Below, piece after piece: positions 19,814-30,832 of a DNA stretch of 64,000 bases (within the stretch, counting starts at the first letter, position 1; the number at the start of each line of letters is the position of its first letter). Position numbers and translations under genes: made by a program. Origin of the DNA: Anaeramoeba ignava (taxonomy: Eukaryota > Metamonada > Anaeramoebidae); NCBI GenBank assembly GCA_028826165.1, contig JAPDFW010000121.1, positions 1 to 64,000 of the forward strand, given 5' to 3'. The notes beneath the pieces are model-generated. The model saw nothing but the letters and a program-made list of their open reading frames with translations. It was not told where the DNA came from and made no database searches.

Positions 19814-21571
19814 TTAATCTTCTTTTTTATCAACTTCCTTTGGTTTCTTTCCTCTTTTCAAATTTATATCTTCAATATTCGAATACTCCAAATCATTTGG
19901 AGAATTATTTTTATAAACCAAAGAAGGAGAAAAACTTCGAAGTTGTTTTTCTTCAATTTCCATATCTTGAGCATCTTGTGATTCTTGATTTGGAAAAAAA
20001 CGAGGAACATAACGATTCTTTTGACGGAAATTAAACGGTTGATTATGACTTGGTTTTCGAGAATAATGATAATTTTTATTTCTACGAAATTTATATCTTT
20101 GTGAATGTGAATTTGAATTTAAATTTAAATTAATTTTTATATTTTGTTTTTTCTCATGATTCTTCCTTCCAAAATTATCATCTTCCTTTGATTCTTGTTC
20201 AATAGAATAAGGCTTCAAAAAATATCCTCCTCTTTCTTCAGAATTTATATTTTTTTGAGTTATTTTCATTGGACCATTCAATTGACTGTTTTTGACAGCA
20301 TTTGATTTTTCATCATTTTTTGCAGTTTGATTTTCAAATTGAATCACTTCTGGCGATTTTTTAGCCAGCTCTTCTTCCTTTAGATTGTTTAAATGATAGG
20401 TTTCATAGTCTTGGATTGGTTTTTTCTCTTGGAAATTTTGATTTTTCAAAGTTGATAAATTAGAGAAAAATGGAGTTGATTGATTTTTGTTAAAAAAATA
20501 TTGTGGATTTTGAACAGGAAAAAATTGAGAAGTATTAGTCATTGTTTGAGACGGAGTATTGCTATGAATTTCTCGGTGAATATTCGTTTCATAACTTTGA
20601 CTCCTTGTAATTGGAAAAGAAGAAAGCTGAGTGAAATCCAATTCAGTATTTTTTGGATCAGTTTCGTTTTCATGATGATAATGTTCTATTTGAGGCTGAA
20701 TTTGAGCCTTTGGCATTCGTGAATTGTCATATTTTTTTGTGGAAATTCGGTTTTTTTCTGTTGATTCAACCAAATTATCATCTTTTTCATTTGTATATTT
20801 TTTCTCGTTTTCGAGATTTAATGGATATTGAGAAGAATATGAATTCGTTTCCAAATTTGAATTTGCGTTGATTATTTTGGTATTTGAATCAGTATCCAAA
20901 TTCATTGTTGGATCATAAATTTTTGTATTTTTTTGGATGATATTTTGATCATCATTTTTCGGAATAATTGGTATTCTTGAAGATAAATTTGAAGGAAAAA
21001 ACTTCGATATTTGTTGTTTTTCGTTGATAATGTGATAATTTAACGGTGGATATTTAACAAGTTTTGTATCTGATGAGCTTCTTCCTAATTGAAGAATATC
21101 TGTATATGTTGAGTCTTGTGGTGAATATTGCTGTTGAATTTTTAATGGTGAAATTTTTTCTGTTTGTGATGATTGTGGATCAATGTTTATTGGAGATTTT
21201 TTATCGTTGGTTTTATTTTCATTTTTTTGTTCTTCTTGTTTTTCTTGTTTTTCTTGTTTTGATTCTTCATTCTTTTTTGTATTTCGGAATTTTTTATAAT
21301 CTGATAAAGAAAGTTTGGATTTTTTGTTGGTTTTTTGATATTCATTGGATTTTTCTGTTTTGTTTGATTTTGATTTTGATTTTGATTTTTCTTTTTTATG
21401 ATTATTATTTTCATTTTCATTTTTAATTTCATCGTTTTTTATTTCATCTTTTTTTATTTCATCTTTTTTAATCTCATCTTTTTTAATTTCATCTTTTTTA
21501 ATTTCATCTTTTTTAATTTCATCTTTTTTAATTTCATCTTTTTTAATTTCATCTTTTTTAATTTCATCTTT
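19814..21571 (-). CDS. Ser/Asn/Gln-rich C-terminal segment of PHD-region protein
   Basis: This 585-codon open stretch has no ATG before codon 223 (20905), so that ATG is unlikely to be the true start. It opens with a 15-bp repeat encoding Glu-Ile-Lys-Lys-Asp. It continues through a Lys/Gln-rich part (KLSLSDYKKFRNTKKNEESK) and a Ser/Pro/Asn-rich part (LKIQQQYSPQDSTYTDILQL), and ends with an Arg-rich basic region (RYKFRRNKNYHYSRKPSHNQ) and GKKPKEVDKKED. I recognise no domain. It directly follows the acidic/basic segment upstream on the same strand. Its opening repeat resumes the same Glu-Ile-Lys-Lys-Asp unit that is shifted by one base near 21570. I take it as the C-terminal end of one long protein. 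Confidence 0.6.
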   Translation of the reverse strand, partial: KDEIKKDEIKKDEIKKDEIKKDEIKKDEIKKDEIKKDEIKKDEIKNDEIKNENENNNHKKEKSKSKSKSNKTEKSNEYQKTNKKSKLSLSDYKKFRNTKKNEESKQEKQEKQEEQKNENKTNDKKSPINIDPQSSQTEKISPLKIQQQYSPQDSTYTDILQLGRSSSDTKLVKYPPLNYHIINEKQQISKFFPSNLSSRIPIIPKNDDQNIIQKNTKIYDPTMNLDTDSNTKIINANSNLETNSYSSQYPLNLENEKKYTNEKDDNLVESTEKNRISTKKYDNSRMPKAQIQPQIEHYHHENETDPKNTELDFTQLSSFPITRSQSYETNIHREIHSNTPSQTMTNTSQFFPVQNPQYFFNKNQSTPFFSNLSTLKNQNFQEKKPIQDYETYHLNNLKEEELAKKSPEVIQFENQTAKNDEKSNAVKNSQLNGPMKITQKNINSEERGGYFLKPYSIEQESKEDDNFGRKNHEKKQNIKINLNLNSNSHSQRYKFRRNKNYHYSRKPSHNQPFNFRQKNRYVPRFFPNQESQDAQDMEIEEKQLRSFSPSLVYKNNSPNDLEYSNIEDINLKRGKKPKEVDKKED

Positions 21572-21580
21572 TTATTTCAT
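21425..21580 (-). repeat. 15-bp tandem repeat encoding E-I-K-K-D
   Basis: About ten copies of TTTCATCTTTTTTAA on the plus strand. One unit near 21566-21580 is one base shorter (five instead of six A on the coding strand), which shifts the frame. Confidence 0.85.
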
Positions 21581-21613
21581 CTTTTGATTTTTGTTTTTGA
21601 TTTGACTTTGATT

Positions 21614-23548
21614 TTAATCTTTTTTTTTGGTTTTTGTTTTGGTTTTTGTTTTGGTTTTTGTTTTTGTTTTGGTTTTTGTTTTGGTTTTTTTTGTTTTTGT
21701 TTTTGTTTTGATTTTGGTTTTGATTTTGGTTTTGATTTTGGTTTTGATTTTGGTTTTGGTTTTGATTTTGGTTTTGGTTTTGATTTTGGTTTTGATTTTG
21801 ATTTTGATTTTGATTTTGATTTTGATTTTGATTTTTCTTGATTTTGATTTTGATTTTGATTTTCTTGGTTTTGATTTTCTTGATTTTGATTTTCTTGATT
21901 TTCTTGATTTTCTTAATTTTCTTTGATAAGATTCATCTTCAGACTCAGATTCTTCTTCATCTTCATCTTCATCTTCATCTTCATCTTCAGATTCAGATTC
22001 ACTTTGATATTCATTTTCAGATTGATATTCGGATTCATCATCATCATCAGAATCACTTTCAGAAACAGATTCAGATTGATTATCATCATCAGATTCATCA
22101 GAATCATTTCCAGAATCAGTTTCATTTTGGTTATTATTACTGTCATCATCATCATCAGAATCATTTTCAGATTCAGTTTCCATTTCATCAGAATCATTTT
22201 CAATTTCTGAATCTGTTTCTATTTCAGAATCATCATCAGATTCATTTTCTGTTTCATCATCAGATTCATCATCAGATTCATCTTCGGTTTCCATTTCATT
22301 TTCAGATTCATCTTCAGATTCATTTTCTGATTCTGAATCAGTTTCCATTTCATTATCAGATTCATCTTCAGATTCATTTTCTGAATCAGTTTCAATTTCA
22401 TTATCAGATTCATCTTCAGATTCATTTTCTGAATCTGAATCAGTTTCCATTTCATCTTCTGATTCTGATTCACTTGATTGTTTTTTCTTGTTTTTATTCT
22501 TTTTATTTTTATATTTGCTTTTTTTGTCTTTTATATCTTTTTTCTTTTGAATTTGTTTATCTTTTTTAATATCTTTAATTTGTTTATCTTTTTTAATATC
22601 TTTAATTTGTTTATTTTCTTGGATTTTGGAATTTTTTGGTTTTCTAAGAGTAGATTTTCTATTTTCCTTAATAATTATTACAGCCTTTTTTTCAATTTCT
22701 TTTTTTGTTGAATTATCTTTTTCATCTGTTTTTTTTAATTGATTTTTTTGATTCTTTAATTCTTGATCTTTTTTATTGTTTATATTTTTGTTTGCTTTTT
22801 TTTTCTCTTCTTTATCTACTTTATTATTTATATTTTTATTTACTTCTTTTTTGTCTTCATTCTTGTTATCTTTTTTTAAATTATTTTGTTCTTCATTTTT
22901 ACTCCTTGATAAATTCTTTTGATTTTTATTCTTTTGATTTTGATTTCTTTTTTGATTTCTTTTTTGATTTCTTTTTTGATTTTGATTCTCTTTTGCTTTT
23001 TCATTCTTTTTATAATTTTCTTTATTAATTTCTTTTTCTTTTTCTTTATTAATTTCTTTTTTAATTTCTTTTTCTTTTTCTTTATTATTAATTTCTTTTT
23101 CTTTTTCTTTTGGAATTAAATCAGTTTTAATTCTTTGATTGTTTTGATCTTCTTTTTTAATAGTTTCAATTGTTTTTTTCTGTAATTTATCAAGGATTTC
23201 ATTATTTTCTTTTTCTTTTTGATTTTTATTTTGATTTTTATTTTCAATTTCCTTTTGATTTTCTTTTTTAATTTCCTTTTGATTTTCTTTTTTAATTTCC
23301 TTTTGATTTTGATTTTCTTTAGGATTCAAAATAGAATCAATAATTAAATCACTATTAGAAGTTATATTTTGATTTTTATTTTCAATTTGATTTTGATTTT
23401 GATTTTGATTTTGATTTTCAATTTGATTTTGATTTTGATTTTGATTTTTATTTTTATTTTCAATTTTATTTTGAGTTTGATTTTGGTTTTGATTTTCATT
23501 TTTATTTTGAATTTCATTTTCAATTTGATTTTGATTTTGATTTTGATT
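21614..23548 (-). CDS. Acidic Ser/Glu/Asp then Lys/Ser-rich middle segment of PHD-region protein
   Basis: This is a 644-codon open stretch. It starts with Asn/Gln repeats, then Lys/Glu-rich coiled-coil-like sequence ([20 protein letters not shown]). About 130 residues of almost pure acidic-serine tract follow ([16 protein letters not shown]). It ends in a basic tract ([15 protein letters not shown]) that decays into Lys-Ile and Lys-Thr hexamer repeat before a TAA. Acidic blocks next to basic blocks are common in histone-binding and nucleolar proteins. Together with the PHD fingers upstream this suggests a chromatin protein, as inference. The segment has no convincing start codon. It is connected to the PHD exon only if one base is gained or lost in the AAAATC repeat near 23550. 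Confidence 0.6.
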   Translation of the reverse strand, partial: NQNQNQNQIENEIQNKNENQNQNQTQNKIENKNKNQNQNQNQIENQNQNQNQNQIENKNQNITSNSDLIIDSILNPKENQNQKEIKKENQKEIKKENQKEIENKNQNKNQKEKENNEILDKLQKKTIETIKKEDQNNQRIKTDLIPKEKEKEINNKEKEKEIKKEINKEKEKEINKENYKKNEKAKENQNQKRNQKRNQKRNQNQKNKNQKNLSRSKNEEQNNLKKDNKNEDKKEVNKNINNKVDKEEKKKANKNINNKKDQELKNQKNQLKKTDEKDNSTKKEIEKKAVIIIKENRKSTLRKPKNSKIQENKQIKDIKKDKQIKDIKKDKQIQKKKDIKDKKSKYKNKKNKNKKKQSSESESEDEMETDSDSENESEDESDNEIETDSENESEDESDNEMETDSESENESEDESENEMETEDESDDESDDETENESDDDSEIETDSEIENDSDEMETESENDSDDDDDSNNNQNETDSGNDSDESDDDNQSESVSESDSDDDDESEYQSENEYQSESESEDEDEDEDEDEEESESEDESYQRKLRKSRKSRKSKSRKSKPRKSKSKSKSRKIKIKIKIKIKIKIKTKIKTKTKIKTKTKIKTKIKTKIKTKIKTKTKTKKTKTKTKTKTKTKTKTKTKTKKKD

Positions 23549-26183
23549 TTAATTTTGAATTTTCAATTTGATTTTCATTTTCAATTTCATTTTCAATTTC
23601 ATTTTGATTTTGATTTTGATTTTGTTTATAGTGTTCAATTAATATCCTCTTTTTATAAAAAACAAATTGTGCTTGTTCATTTGGATTTTGTTGTAAATTA
23701 GTAGATTCATCAACCAAAGAAAATAACTTAGAAACAGCTCCAATAAGTGGTTTTTTTTTGTTTTCTTTTGGGCAAAATAAAAAATCATTAATAGATAATA
23801 GATTATCCAATTCTTTTGGTTTCATAAATTGAAATTTTTCTTTGTTTTTTTGATGGGATTTTCTAATATGCTTTAAATTTGATGGATTTTTTGATTTCTT
23901 TTTTCTTTTCCGATTTTCAAAACTTCTGATTTTTTTAGGTTTATCAATTTTGCAAATTAATTTAAAATTATAACTTTTCTTAATAGGAATTTGTTGTTGA
24001 GGTTCTTGAGTAATTATCTTTTGATTTTCTTCAATTTCATTTTGATTTTGATTTTGATTTTGATTTAAATTCACAATTCGATTTTCCATTTTCATTTTTT
24101 TTTGTTTTAATAAAAGTTGGCAATAAGTGCATAAAATCAAATTTGGATCATAACTTTTAATACAGGATAAATGTTGAAAACCAAGACATCTTGTGCATTT
24201 AATCAATTTTGCCTTAGGATCCCTTGTATTCTATAATAAATAAATAAATAAATAATTAATTAATTGATTAATAATTAATTGATGAAATTTTCCTAAATTT
24301 ACATTTCCACAAGGGCAATTAATAATTCGTGGTTCGCATTTTTCACAACAATATAAATCATTTGATGTGATAACATCTATGCATTCTTGATGTTGATAAA
24401 AATTGCAGATTGTGCATTTAATCATTCCTTTTCGATAATCATTCTTTCCACATCGACATCTAATTAAATTTGGTGTTATTTTTTCTTCATATTCATCTTC
24501 ATTTTCATTTCCATATTCATATTCATCTTCATCTTCATCTTCATCATCTTCATCATCATCTTCATATTCATATTCATATTCATACTCGTCATATCCATCT
24601 TTTTTTGAATTTGAATCTAATATTGGCACTCTTTTATGAGATCTTAAAAAATCCAAATTTCTATCATTTGGATATTTAACTTCTGATTTTCCTTTATTGT
24701 TGTTCTTTTTTTTTTCTCTGTGAATTTGCTTCGATTTTGGTTTTTTTCCAAATTGGTTTTTCTTTTGGTTTTTGGAGTTATTAGAAACGGAATCTTTCCG
24801 TCGAGTATTTTGGTTTTTAATACGAGAATTAACAATTTTAACTAGTTTTTGATGTTCTTCATAATCTTTTTCCTGGGTTTGGAGTATTTTGATCAAGTCA
24901 GGAAATGTATTTCCACAATTCCACAAAAAAGAACCAAGATTTTCAACAAAAACATTATCAATTTTAGTTCTTTTTTTCAATTTTCTTAAAGTTTGATTGT
25001 CTCGAATAATTTTTTCTTCATCATTTTTAATTTGGAATTCTTTCAATTGAAGATTTTTAGATGTTGATTCTTGGGTTTCAGTTTCTTTTCTGTATGATTT
25101 TTCAATTTCATCGAATCTATTTTTCATTTGTGTCGAAATTTGGGAAACAATATTACTCATTTGCTTAAGGGTAGTTTTCCCATTTTTTTGGAAATTTTGT
25201 TGAGTAAAAATATCCAAATTATCAAATTGATTAGAATTTCCATTTGATAATAAATTTTCCTTCTTATTTAAGTTAAGTGTTTGAGATGATAAATTTTCCT
25301 TCTTATTTAAATTAAGTGTTTGAGATGATAAATTTTCCTTCTTATTTAAATTAAGTGTTTGAGATGATAGATTTTCCTTCTTATTTAAATTAAGTGTTTG
25401 AGATGATAGATTTTCCTTCTTATTTAAGTTAAGTGTTTGAGATGATAAATTTTTCTGTTGATTTTCAGTTTTCTTGTAATTCAAATCTGAATGAGATTGA
25501 AGATTTTCAAAACCAGTTCTTGAATCATTGATAGTTTTATCAATTGATGTTGACAAGTTATTTTCAGAAGGAAAGCGTTTAAATCCATATATAAATTGAT
25601 TACTACCACCAAAAAAATTAGAATTTTTTCCTTTATTTTCCAAATTCTTATTCAATTCATTATTTTTTGCAAACGCATTATTTTTAAACTGAAAATCGTC
25701 ATCAAATAATTCTCTTCTTACTATTGAATAATTTGATAAACTTTTACTTTTTTGAAGAGAATTTTTTGGATAATTAACAATTTGGTTATTTGAAAATGAA
25801 AAATTATTTTCTGAAAATTTTGTGCTATTAAATAAATCTGGATCTTGATTTAATTCATCATTTGATTGATGTTTAATTGGCCAAGTTAAATTATTTTGAC
25901 CGAAATTATTTGTTAATTGATTCAAGTTATTGATTAAATTTTTCTTTTCATTTAAAATTTCTTCAATTTGAGGATGAGTTGAAAATTGTTTTATATTTTG
26001 AATATTTTTATTTTTTTCCTGTTTTTCTTTATTTTCTTTATTTTCTTTATTTTCTTTATTTTCTTTATTTTCTTTCTCTTTTGGTTTTGATTGTAATAAT
26101 GAAAGTTTTGAATTAGATTCATTTGTTTCTATGTCTGATTTTGCTTTAAATGTTTTTTTTGTTTGAAGAGAAGAAAGATCCAT
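23549..26183 (-). CDS. Double PHD-finger protein, N-terminal part of a long chromatin-type gene
   Basis: Exon 1 (26183-24303, 627 aa) and exon 2 (from 24230) join in phase 0. The N-terminal 560 residues are Asn/Ser/Lys-rich and contain five 13-residue tandem repeats (ENLSSQTLNLNKK). Residues about 576-616 form a PHD-like finger (RCRCGKNDYRKGMIKCTIC, YQHQEC, YCCEKCEP). A second finger starts at INCPCGN, is interrupted by the 72-bp intron, and resumes LIKCTRCLGFQHLSC then LILCTYCQ. PHD fingers read histone tails, often methylated H3K4. Downstream come basic sequence (KPKKIRSFENRKRKKKSKNP) and an Asn/Gln/Glu repeat. In this frame a stop occurs at 23520 inside hexamer repeat. The adjacent frame remains open for another 1.9 kb, so the protein probably continues. 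The start ATG has T-rich CAT motifs upstream. Confidence 0.78.
25250..25445 (-). repeat. Five 39-bp tandem repeats in coding sequence
   Basis: Five near-identical 39-bp units encode 13 residues each (ENLSSQTLNLNKK). Unit differences are single synonymous-looking bases, such as TTTAAGTTAAG versus TTTAAATTAAG. The reading frame is kept. Confidence 0.93.
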
Positions 26184-26411
26184 TTTTTAAATAAAATAAA
26201 AAAAAATTTTTTAAAAAGCGAAAAAAAAAAATGAAAAAATGAAAAAAAAAAAAATTAAAAAAATAAAAAAAAATAATTTTTTTAATTATTATAATATTTT
26301 TTTATATATACTTTAAAAAATATGAAATACAAATAAGAAAAATTTTTTTTATTTAAAATTTTTTTTTTCCATTTTTTTTTTCATTTTTTCATTTTAAATT
26401 TTAAAAAAGAA
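26184..26411. promoter_or_regulatory. Short bidirectional promoter
   Basis: This 228-bp gap separates two divergent start codons. It holds GAAAAAATGAAAAA toward the minus-strand gene (about 26223-26250) and TTCCATTTTTTTTTCATTTTTTCATTTT toward the plus-strand gene (about 26367-26395), so each gene has its own copy of the CAT/T-tract motif. A run of T and TATATATAC near 26300-26312 lies between. Confidence 0.5.
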
Positions 26412-26893
26412 ATGAAAAGTAAATTAATTTTTCAAAAATTAAATTTTAAATTAGAATTATTTTTAAATTTATTTTTATTTTTAAACTTATTTTTTTAGAT
26501 AGAAAATTTCAAAAAAATTTTTCAATTAAAAAAAAAACTCCAACAAAAATAAGTGATTTAAATGTTCTTTTTGATCCTGAATTAGAAAATGATTTAGAAT
26601 TTAATCCAAAAAAATTTAAAAAACAAAATAAAAATCAAAATCAAAAACAAAATAAAATTCAAAATCAAAATAAAAATCAAAATAAAAATCAAAATCAAAA
26701 TCTAAATCAAAATCAAAATCAAAATAAAAAAATAATTGAAAAACAAATGAAAAAAATTGAAAAACAAATGAAAAAAATTGAAAAACAAATGAAAATAATT
26801 GAAAACAATGAAAAAATAATAGAAAAGAATCAAATACAGATTGAAAATTTAAATTTTGTTAAAAATATGAATAAAAACAAAAGGAAAAAATAA
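26412..26893 (+). CDS. Small basic Asn/Gln/Lys-rich coiled-coil protein, 133 aa
   Basis: A 7-nt first exon (26412-26418, ATGAAAA) joins exon 2 (26499-26893) across an 80-bp GT-AG intron in phase 1. The start is basic (KNRKFQKNFSIKKKTPTKIS), then comes a folded-looking patch (DLNVLFDPELENDLEFNPKK), an Asn/Gln/Lys repeat, three copies of IEKQMKK, and a basic end (NKNKRKK). I do not recognise a family. A nuclear or RNA-binding location would suit the composition, but that is a guess. Without splicing the ATG frame hits a stop at the acceptor TAG, which supports the intron. The start of the first exon relies on the promoter motif immediately upstream. Confidence 0.6.
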
Positions 26894-26984
26894 AATGAAT
26901 TTTTAAATTTTAATTTTAAATGAATTTTAATTTTAATTTTAATTTTGATTTTGATTTTGATTTTAAATGAATTTTAATTTTAAC

Positions 26985-28136
26985 TCATTTTCTTCTTATT
27001 TGTGGATTTTGAAGCAATTTATATCGAATATAAAACGTCCAAAATAAAACCAAAAACAAAATAATCAAAAGAAAAATTCTTCTAAACCATTTTTGACGAT
27101 CTTGAGAAATAATAGCAGGAAAAATTTCATTTTTAATTTTCCTATTCCAAAAACCCATAATATTATCAAGAGGATCATTCAAACATTCCTCTCTTATTCT
27201 GAATTCAAAGGGCTTTTGACCCATAATAACATCTCTATCATCCTTCCAAGAAAATAAACAAGGACCAGCCAAAGTATGAAAAGGATTGATTTCAATACAA
27301 ATTGGATTCAAAGTGATTTTTCCATTTTGATTTTTTGATTTTAAAAGAGCAAAATCAATCACATAATCTTTATAAATATGTTTCAATTTGGGATCGATAA
27401 TTGATGAATGAAAATCTCGTATGATTTTTTCAATTTGGCTTTTTTGAGCGAGTAAAACGGGATAAAAAACAATGTCGAAATATTGCGAAATACAATTCAA
27501 TTTGTTATTATGAACAAATCCACGAAATTCATAACAACTTTTGATTTTTTCCCATTTGCGTATGATAATTGATGATGAATAAGGTGATCCATCTTGATTT
27601 TTAAATTCTGATCCACGAAGAAGATCAGTGAAAATTCTAGACGAATTAATCAATAAATCCAATGCTTCTTGTCCATTTTTCACTTTCAAAACCTGGGAAG
27701 TTGAGTGAATGAAATATTTCAAAATATCATTTGCAAATATTTTATTTTTCCAATTGATTTTTAGCTTTTTTTTCTGGTGAACTTGAAGTAATTTTTCAAA
27801 TAAAAAATTTTCCGCTTTTGAATTGGGTTGTTCGTAAACTGAATCTTTAGGGCTTCTTGTCTCAAGTTTAATAAATGCTTCTCCTCCAATTTCTTTGATT
27901 TCTTTTGAAAGTTGATTTTTTAAAATTTCAAGTGTTTTTTTTTGTTCTTCAGAAATTTCTCCTGTTTTTTTTAAATCTTTATGTGCGTTAATTAATGCTT
28001 CTATTGTTTGTAAATTGATTGGTAATATTTTTGTTTTGAATGTGTGTTCTTTTATTGCTTCAATCCATTTCTCAGTTGAATATGAGAATTGAAAGTTTCT
28101 TGCTTTAAGTCTTCCTTGATCTACTCCAATTTGCAT
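26985..28136 (-). CDS. CDC123/D123-like ATP-grasp protein with C-terminal membrane helix
   Basis: This is an intronless 383-aa protein. Family hallmarks are FIKLETRSPKDS (ATP-grasp lysine/arginine region, about residue 97), YEFRGFVHNNKLNCISQYFD (about 208-228), DYVIDFALL, and INPFHTLAGPCLFSW (about 299-313; the family has D/E-x-N-P...T..LFSW). In yeast and animals CDC123 is a cytosolic ATP-binding chaperone that joins eIF2 gamma to eIF2 alpha. Here the core is followed by WFRRIFLLIILFLVLFWTFY, a clear membrane-spanning helix about 20 residues from the end, giving a tail-anchored topology. The N-terminal half (residues 40-95) is a helical insert unlike the compact human protein. It may be a D123-family paralogue rather than the orthologue. 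The ATG is preceded by six tandem GAAAAAT units, the reverse complement of the CAT/T-tract motif. Confidence 0.82.
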   Translation of the reverse strand: MQIGVDQGRLKARNFQFSYSTEKWIEAIKEHTFKTKILPINLQTIEALINAHKDLKKTGEISEEQKKTLEILKNQLSKEIKEIGGEAFIKLETRSPKDSVYEQPNSKAENFLFEKLLQVHQKKKLKINWKNKIFANDILKYFIHSTSQVLKVKNGQEALDLLINSSRIFTDLLRGSEFKNQDGSPYSSSIIIRKWEKIKSCYEFRGFVHNNKLNCISQYFDIVFYPVLLAQKSQIEKIIRDFHSSIIDPKLKHIYKDYVIDFALLKSKNQNGKITLNPICIEINPFHTLAGPCLFSWKDDRDVIMGQKPFEFRIREECLNDPLDNIMGFWNRKIKNEIFPAIISQDRQKWFRRIFLLIILFLVLFWTFYIRYKLLQNPQIRRK

Positions 28137-29737
28137 TAAAAAATTAAAAAATGAAAAATGAAAAATGAAAAATGAAAAATGAAAAATGAAATAATTTTAT
28201 AAATAATTTTATAAATAATTTTATAAATAATTTTATAAATAATTTTATAATTAATTTTATAAATAATTTTATAAATAATTTTATAAATAATTTTATAATT
28301 AATTTTATAAATAATTTTATAAATAATTTTATAAATAATTTTATAAATAATTTTATAATTAATTTTATATTTAATTTTATAATTAATTTAATAATTAATT
28401 TTATAAATAATTTTTATAATTAATTTTATATTTAATTTTATAATTAATTTTTTTATTACTTTTTATAAATAATTTAATAATTAATTTTATAAATAATTTT
28501 AATAAATAATTTTATATTTAATTTTATATTTAATTTTATAAATAATTTTATAAATAATTTTATAAATAATTTTATAAATAATTTTATAAATTAATTTTAT
28601 ATTTAATTTTATAATTAATTTTATAATTAATTTTATAAATAATTTTATAATTAATTTAATATTTAATTTTATATTTAATCAAATTTAATTTTATATTAAT
28701 TTTTTATTTAATTTTATTATTAATTTTATAAATAATTTTATAAATAATTTTATAAATAATTTTAATAAATAATTTAATAAATAATTTTATAAATAATTTT
28801 ATAAATAATTTTATAATTAATTTTATAATTAATTTTATATTTAATTTTATAAATAATTTTATAAATAATTTTATAAATAATTTTATAAATAATTTTATAA
28901 ATAATTTTATAATTAATTTTATAAATAATTTTATATTTAATTTTAAAATAATTTTTATAATTAATTTTTATAATTAATTTTATAATTAATTTTATAAATA
29001 ATTTTATAAATAATTTTTATAATTAATTTTATAAATAACTTTGTAAATAATTTTATATTTAATCAAATTCCACTTTTTATTCTATTTTATTAATAATTTT
29101 ATAATTAATTTTATATTTAATTTTATAAATAATTTTATATATAATTTTATAAATAATTTTATAAATAATTTTATAAATAATTTTATAAATAATTTTATAA
29201 ATAATTTTATAAATAATTTTATAAATAATTTTATAAATAATTTTATAAATAATTTTATAAATAATTTTTATATTTAATTTTATAATTAATTTTATAATTA
29301 ATTTTATAAATAATTTTATAATTAATTTAATATTTAATTTTATATTTAATCAAAATTCCACTTTTTATTCCACTTTGTTTTTATTTTATTAAAATTTTAT
29401 CACAAATATTATAATTAATATTATAAATAATTTTATAAATAATTTTATAATTAATTTTATATTTAATTTTATAAATAATTTAATATTTAATTTTATAAAT
29501 AATTTTATAAATAATTTTATAAATAATTTTATAAATAATTTTATAAATAATTTTATAAATAATTTTATAAATAATTTTATAAATAATTTTATAATTAATT
29601 TTATAATTAATTTTATAATTAAATTTATAATTAATTTTATAAATAATTTTATTTGGAAAAATGTTTTTGTTTTAAAATTTATTTCAATTTAATTTAAACA
29701 AAAAAAAATTTTGTTATTTGTTTTTTGTTTTTCTGAA
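28137..29737. repeat. 1.5-kb intergenic array of ATTTTATAAATA repeats
   Basis: Positions 28140-28190 are tandem GAAAAAT units (promoter side of the CDC123-like gene). From 28190 to 29655 the sequence is ATTTTATAAATA/ATTTTATAATTA 12-bp repeat with slips. It is broken only at about 29057-29080 and 29345-29400 by CAAATTCCACTTTTTATTC. No gene is visible. Confidence 0.92.
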
Positions 29738-29938
29738 TCATTTCAAATATTCATCACAAGAATCAGAATCAGAATTAGAATCAGAATCAGATAAAATTTC
29801 TTGATTTTTCTTATTTTGAGAATCAAAATCAGTAGAACTAACAACATCTCTTGCCAAAGGAATTAACAAATCTTGAATATATTCTTGCAAAATTAAACCA
29901 ATAGATAATAACGAATTATATTCAATTATTGAAGACAT
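29738..29938 (-). CDS. Small unknown protein with acidic Ser/Asp tail, 66 aa
   Basis: The frame from the ATG at 29938 encodes MSSIIEYNSLLSIGLILQEY then IQDLLIPLARDVVSSTDF, two helices. It finishes in an acidic tail of Ser-Asp repeats with CDEYLK at the end. The helical part looks like a short histone-fold or helix-bundle piece, but I cannot name a family. A possible acceptor (GCCAG at about 29967-29971) in front suggests that this may be the last exon of a larger gene or that the 5' leader is spliced. The upstream 800 bp are repeats with no obvious partner exon. There is no T-rich CAT motif immediately before the ATG. Confidence 0.5.
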   Translation of the reverse strand: MSSIIEYNSLLSIGLILQEYIQDLLIPLARDVVSSTDFDSQNKKNQEILSDSDSNSDSDSCDEYLK

Positions 29939-29965
29939 TTCTAGATTTTCTTTTTTTATTTTCAA

Positions 29966-30832
29966 ACTGGCATAAATTTAAATATAATTTAATTTCAATT
30001 AAATCAATTGATTTCACAAATTTTAATTAAATTTCAAATTTAATTTCTTTGGAATTTAATTTCAATTTAATTTCAATTTATTTTAAATGTTTTTCGAATT
30101 ATTTTAATTTAATTTTTTTGTTTCGGATCATTTCGATTTTAATTTTTTAAAGAAAAATGAAATTTCAAAATCGGAAAAAATTTTTTTCAATTTAATTTCA
30201 ATTTAATTTTTAATTTAATTTATTTCAATTTCAATTTCAATTTAATTTCAATTTCAATTTTAATTTAATTTCAATTTTATTTTTATTTCAATTTTATTTC
30301 AATTTAATTTCCATTTTATTTCAATTTAATTTCAATTTATTTCAATTTAATTTCAATTTTATTTCAATTTAATTTTTATTTCAAATTTCAATTTCAATTT
30401 AATTTCAATTTCAATTTATTTCAATTTAATTTCAATTTAATTTCAATTTCAATTTAATTTCAATTTTATTTCAAATTAATTTCAAATTTAATTTCAATTT
30501 AATTTCAATTTAATTTCAATTTAATTTCAATTTATTTCAATTTAATTTCAATTTAATTTCAATTTAATTTCAATTTAATTTCAATTTCAATTTTATTTCA
30601 ATTTTATTTCAAATTAATTTCAAATTTAATTTCAATTTAATTTCAATTTAATTTCAATTTAATTCAATTTATTTCAATTTTATTTCAATTTTATTTCAAT
30701 TTAATTTCAATTTTATTCCAAATTAATTTCAATTTAATTTTAATTTAATTTCAATTTAATTTTAAATTTAATTTCAATTTAATTTCAAATTAATTTCAAT
30801 TTTTTATTTCAATTTAATATTTCAATTTAATT
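29966..30832. repeat. Intergenic array of TTTCAATTTAA repeats
   Basis: From about 30180 to 30832 the sequence is an 11-12 bp repeat, TTTCAATTTAAT, with TTTCAATTTTAT variants. Positions 29980-30175 are non-repeat A/T-rich DNA containing GTTTCGGATCATTTCG at about 30120-30136. On the minus strand an ATG at 30131 is followed by a stop after ten codons, so no gene is called. Confidence 0.85.

Noticed and set aside
20480-20871. Plus-strand open frames opposite the charged-repeat gene
   Set aside because: They overlap an open minus-strand frame of normal composition and show no domain.
30129-30131. Minus-strand ATG at 30131 as start of the small unknown gene
   Set aside because: It is followed by a stop after ten codons, with no usable donor before it.
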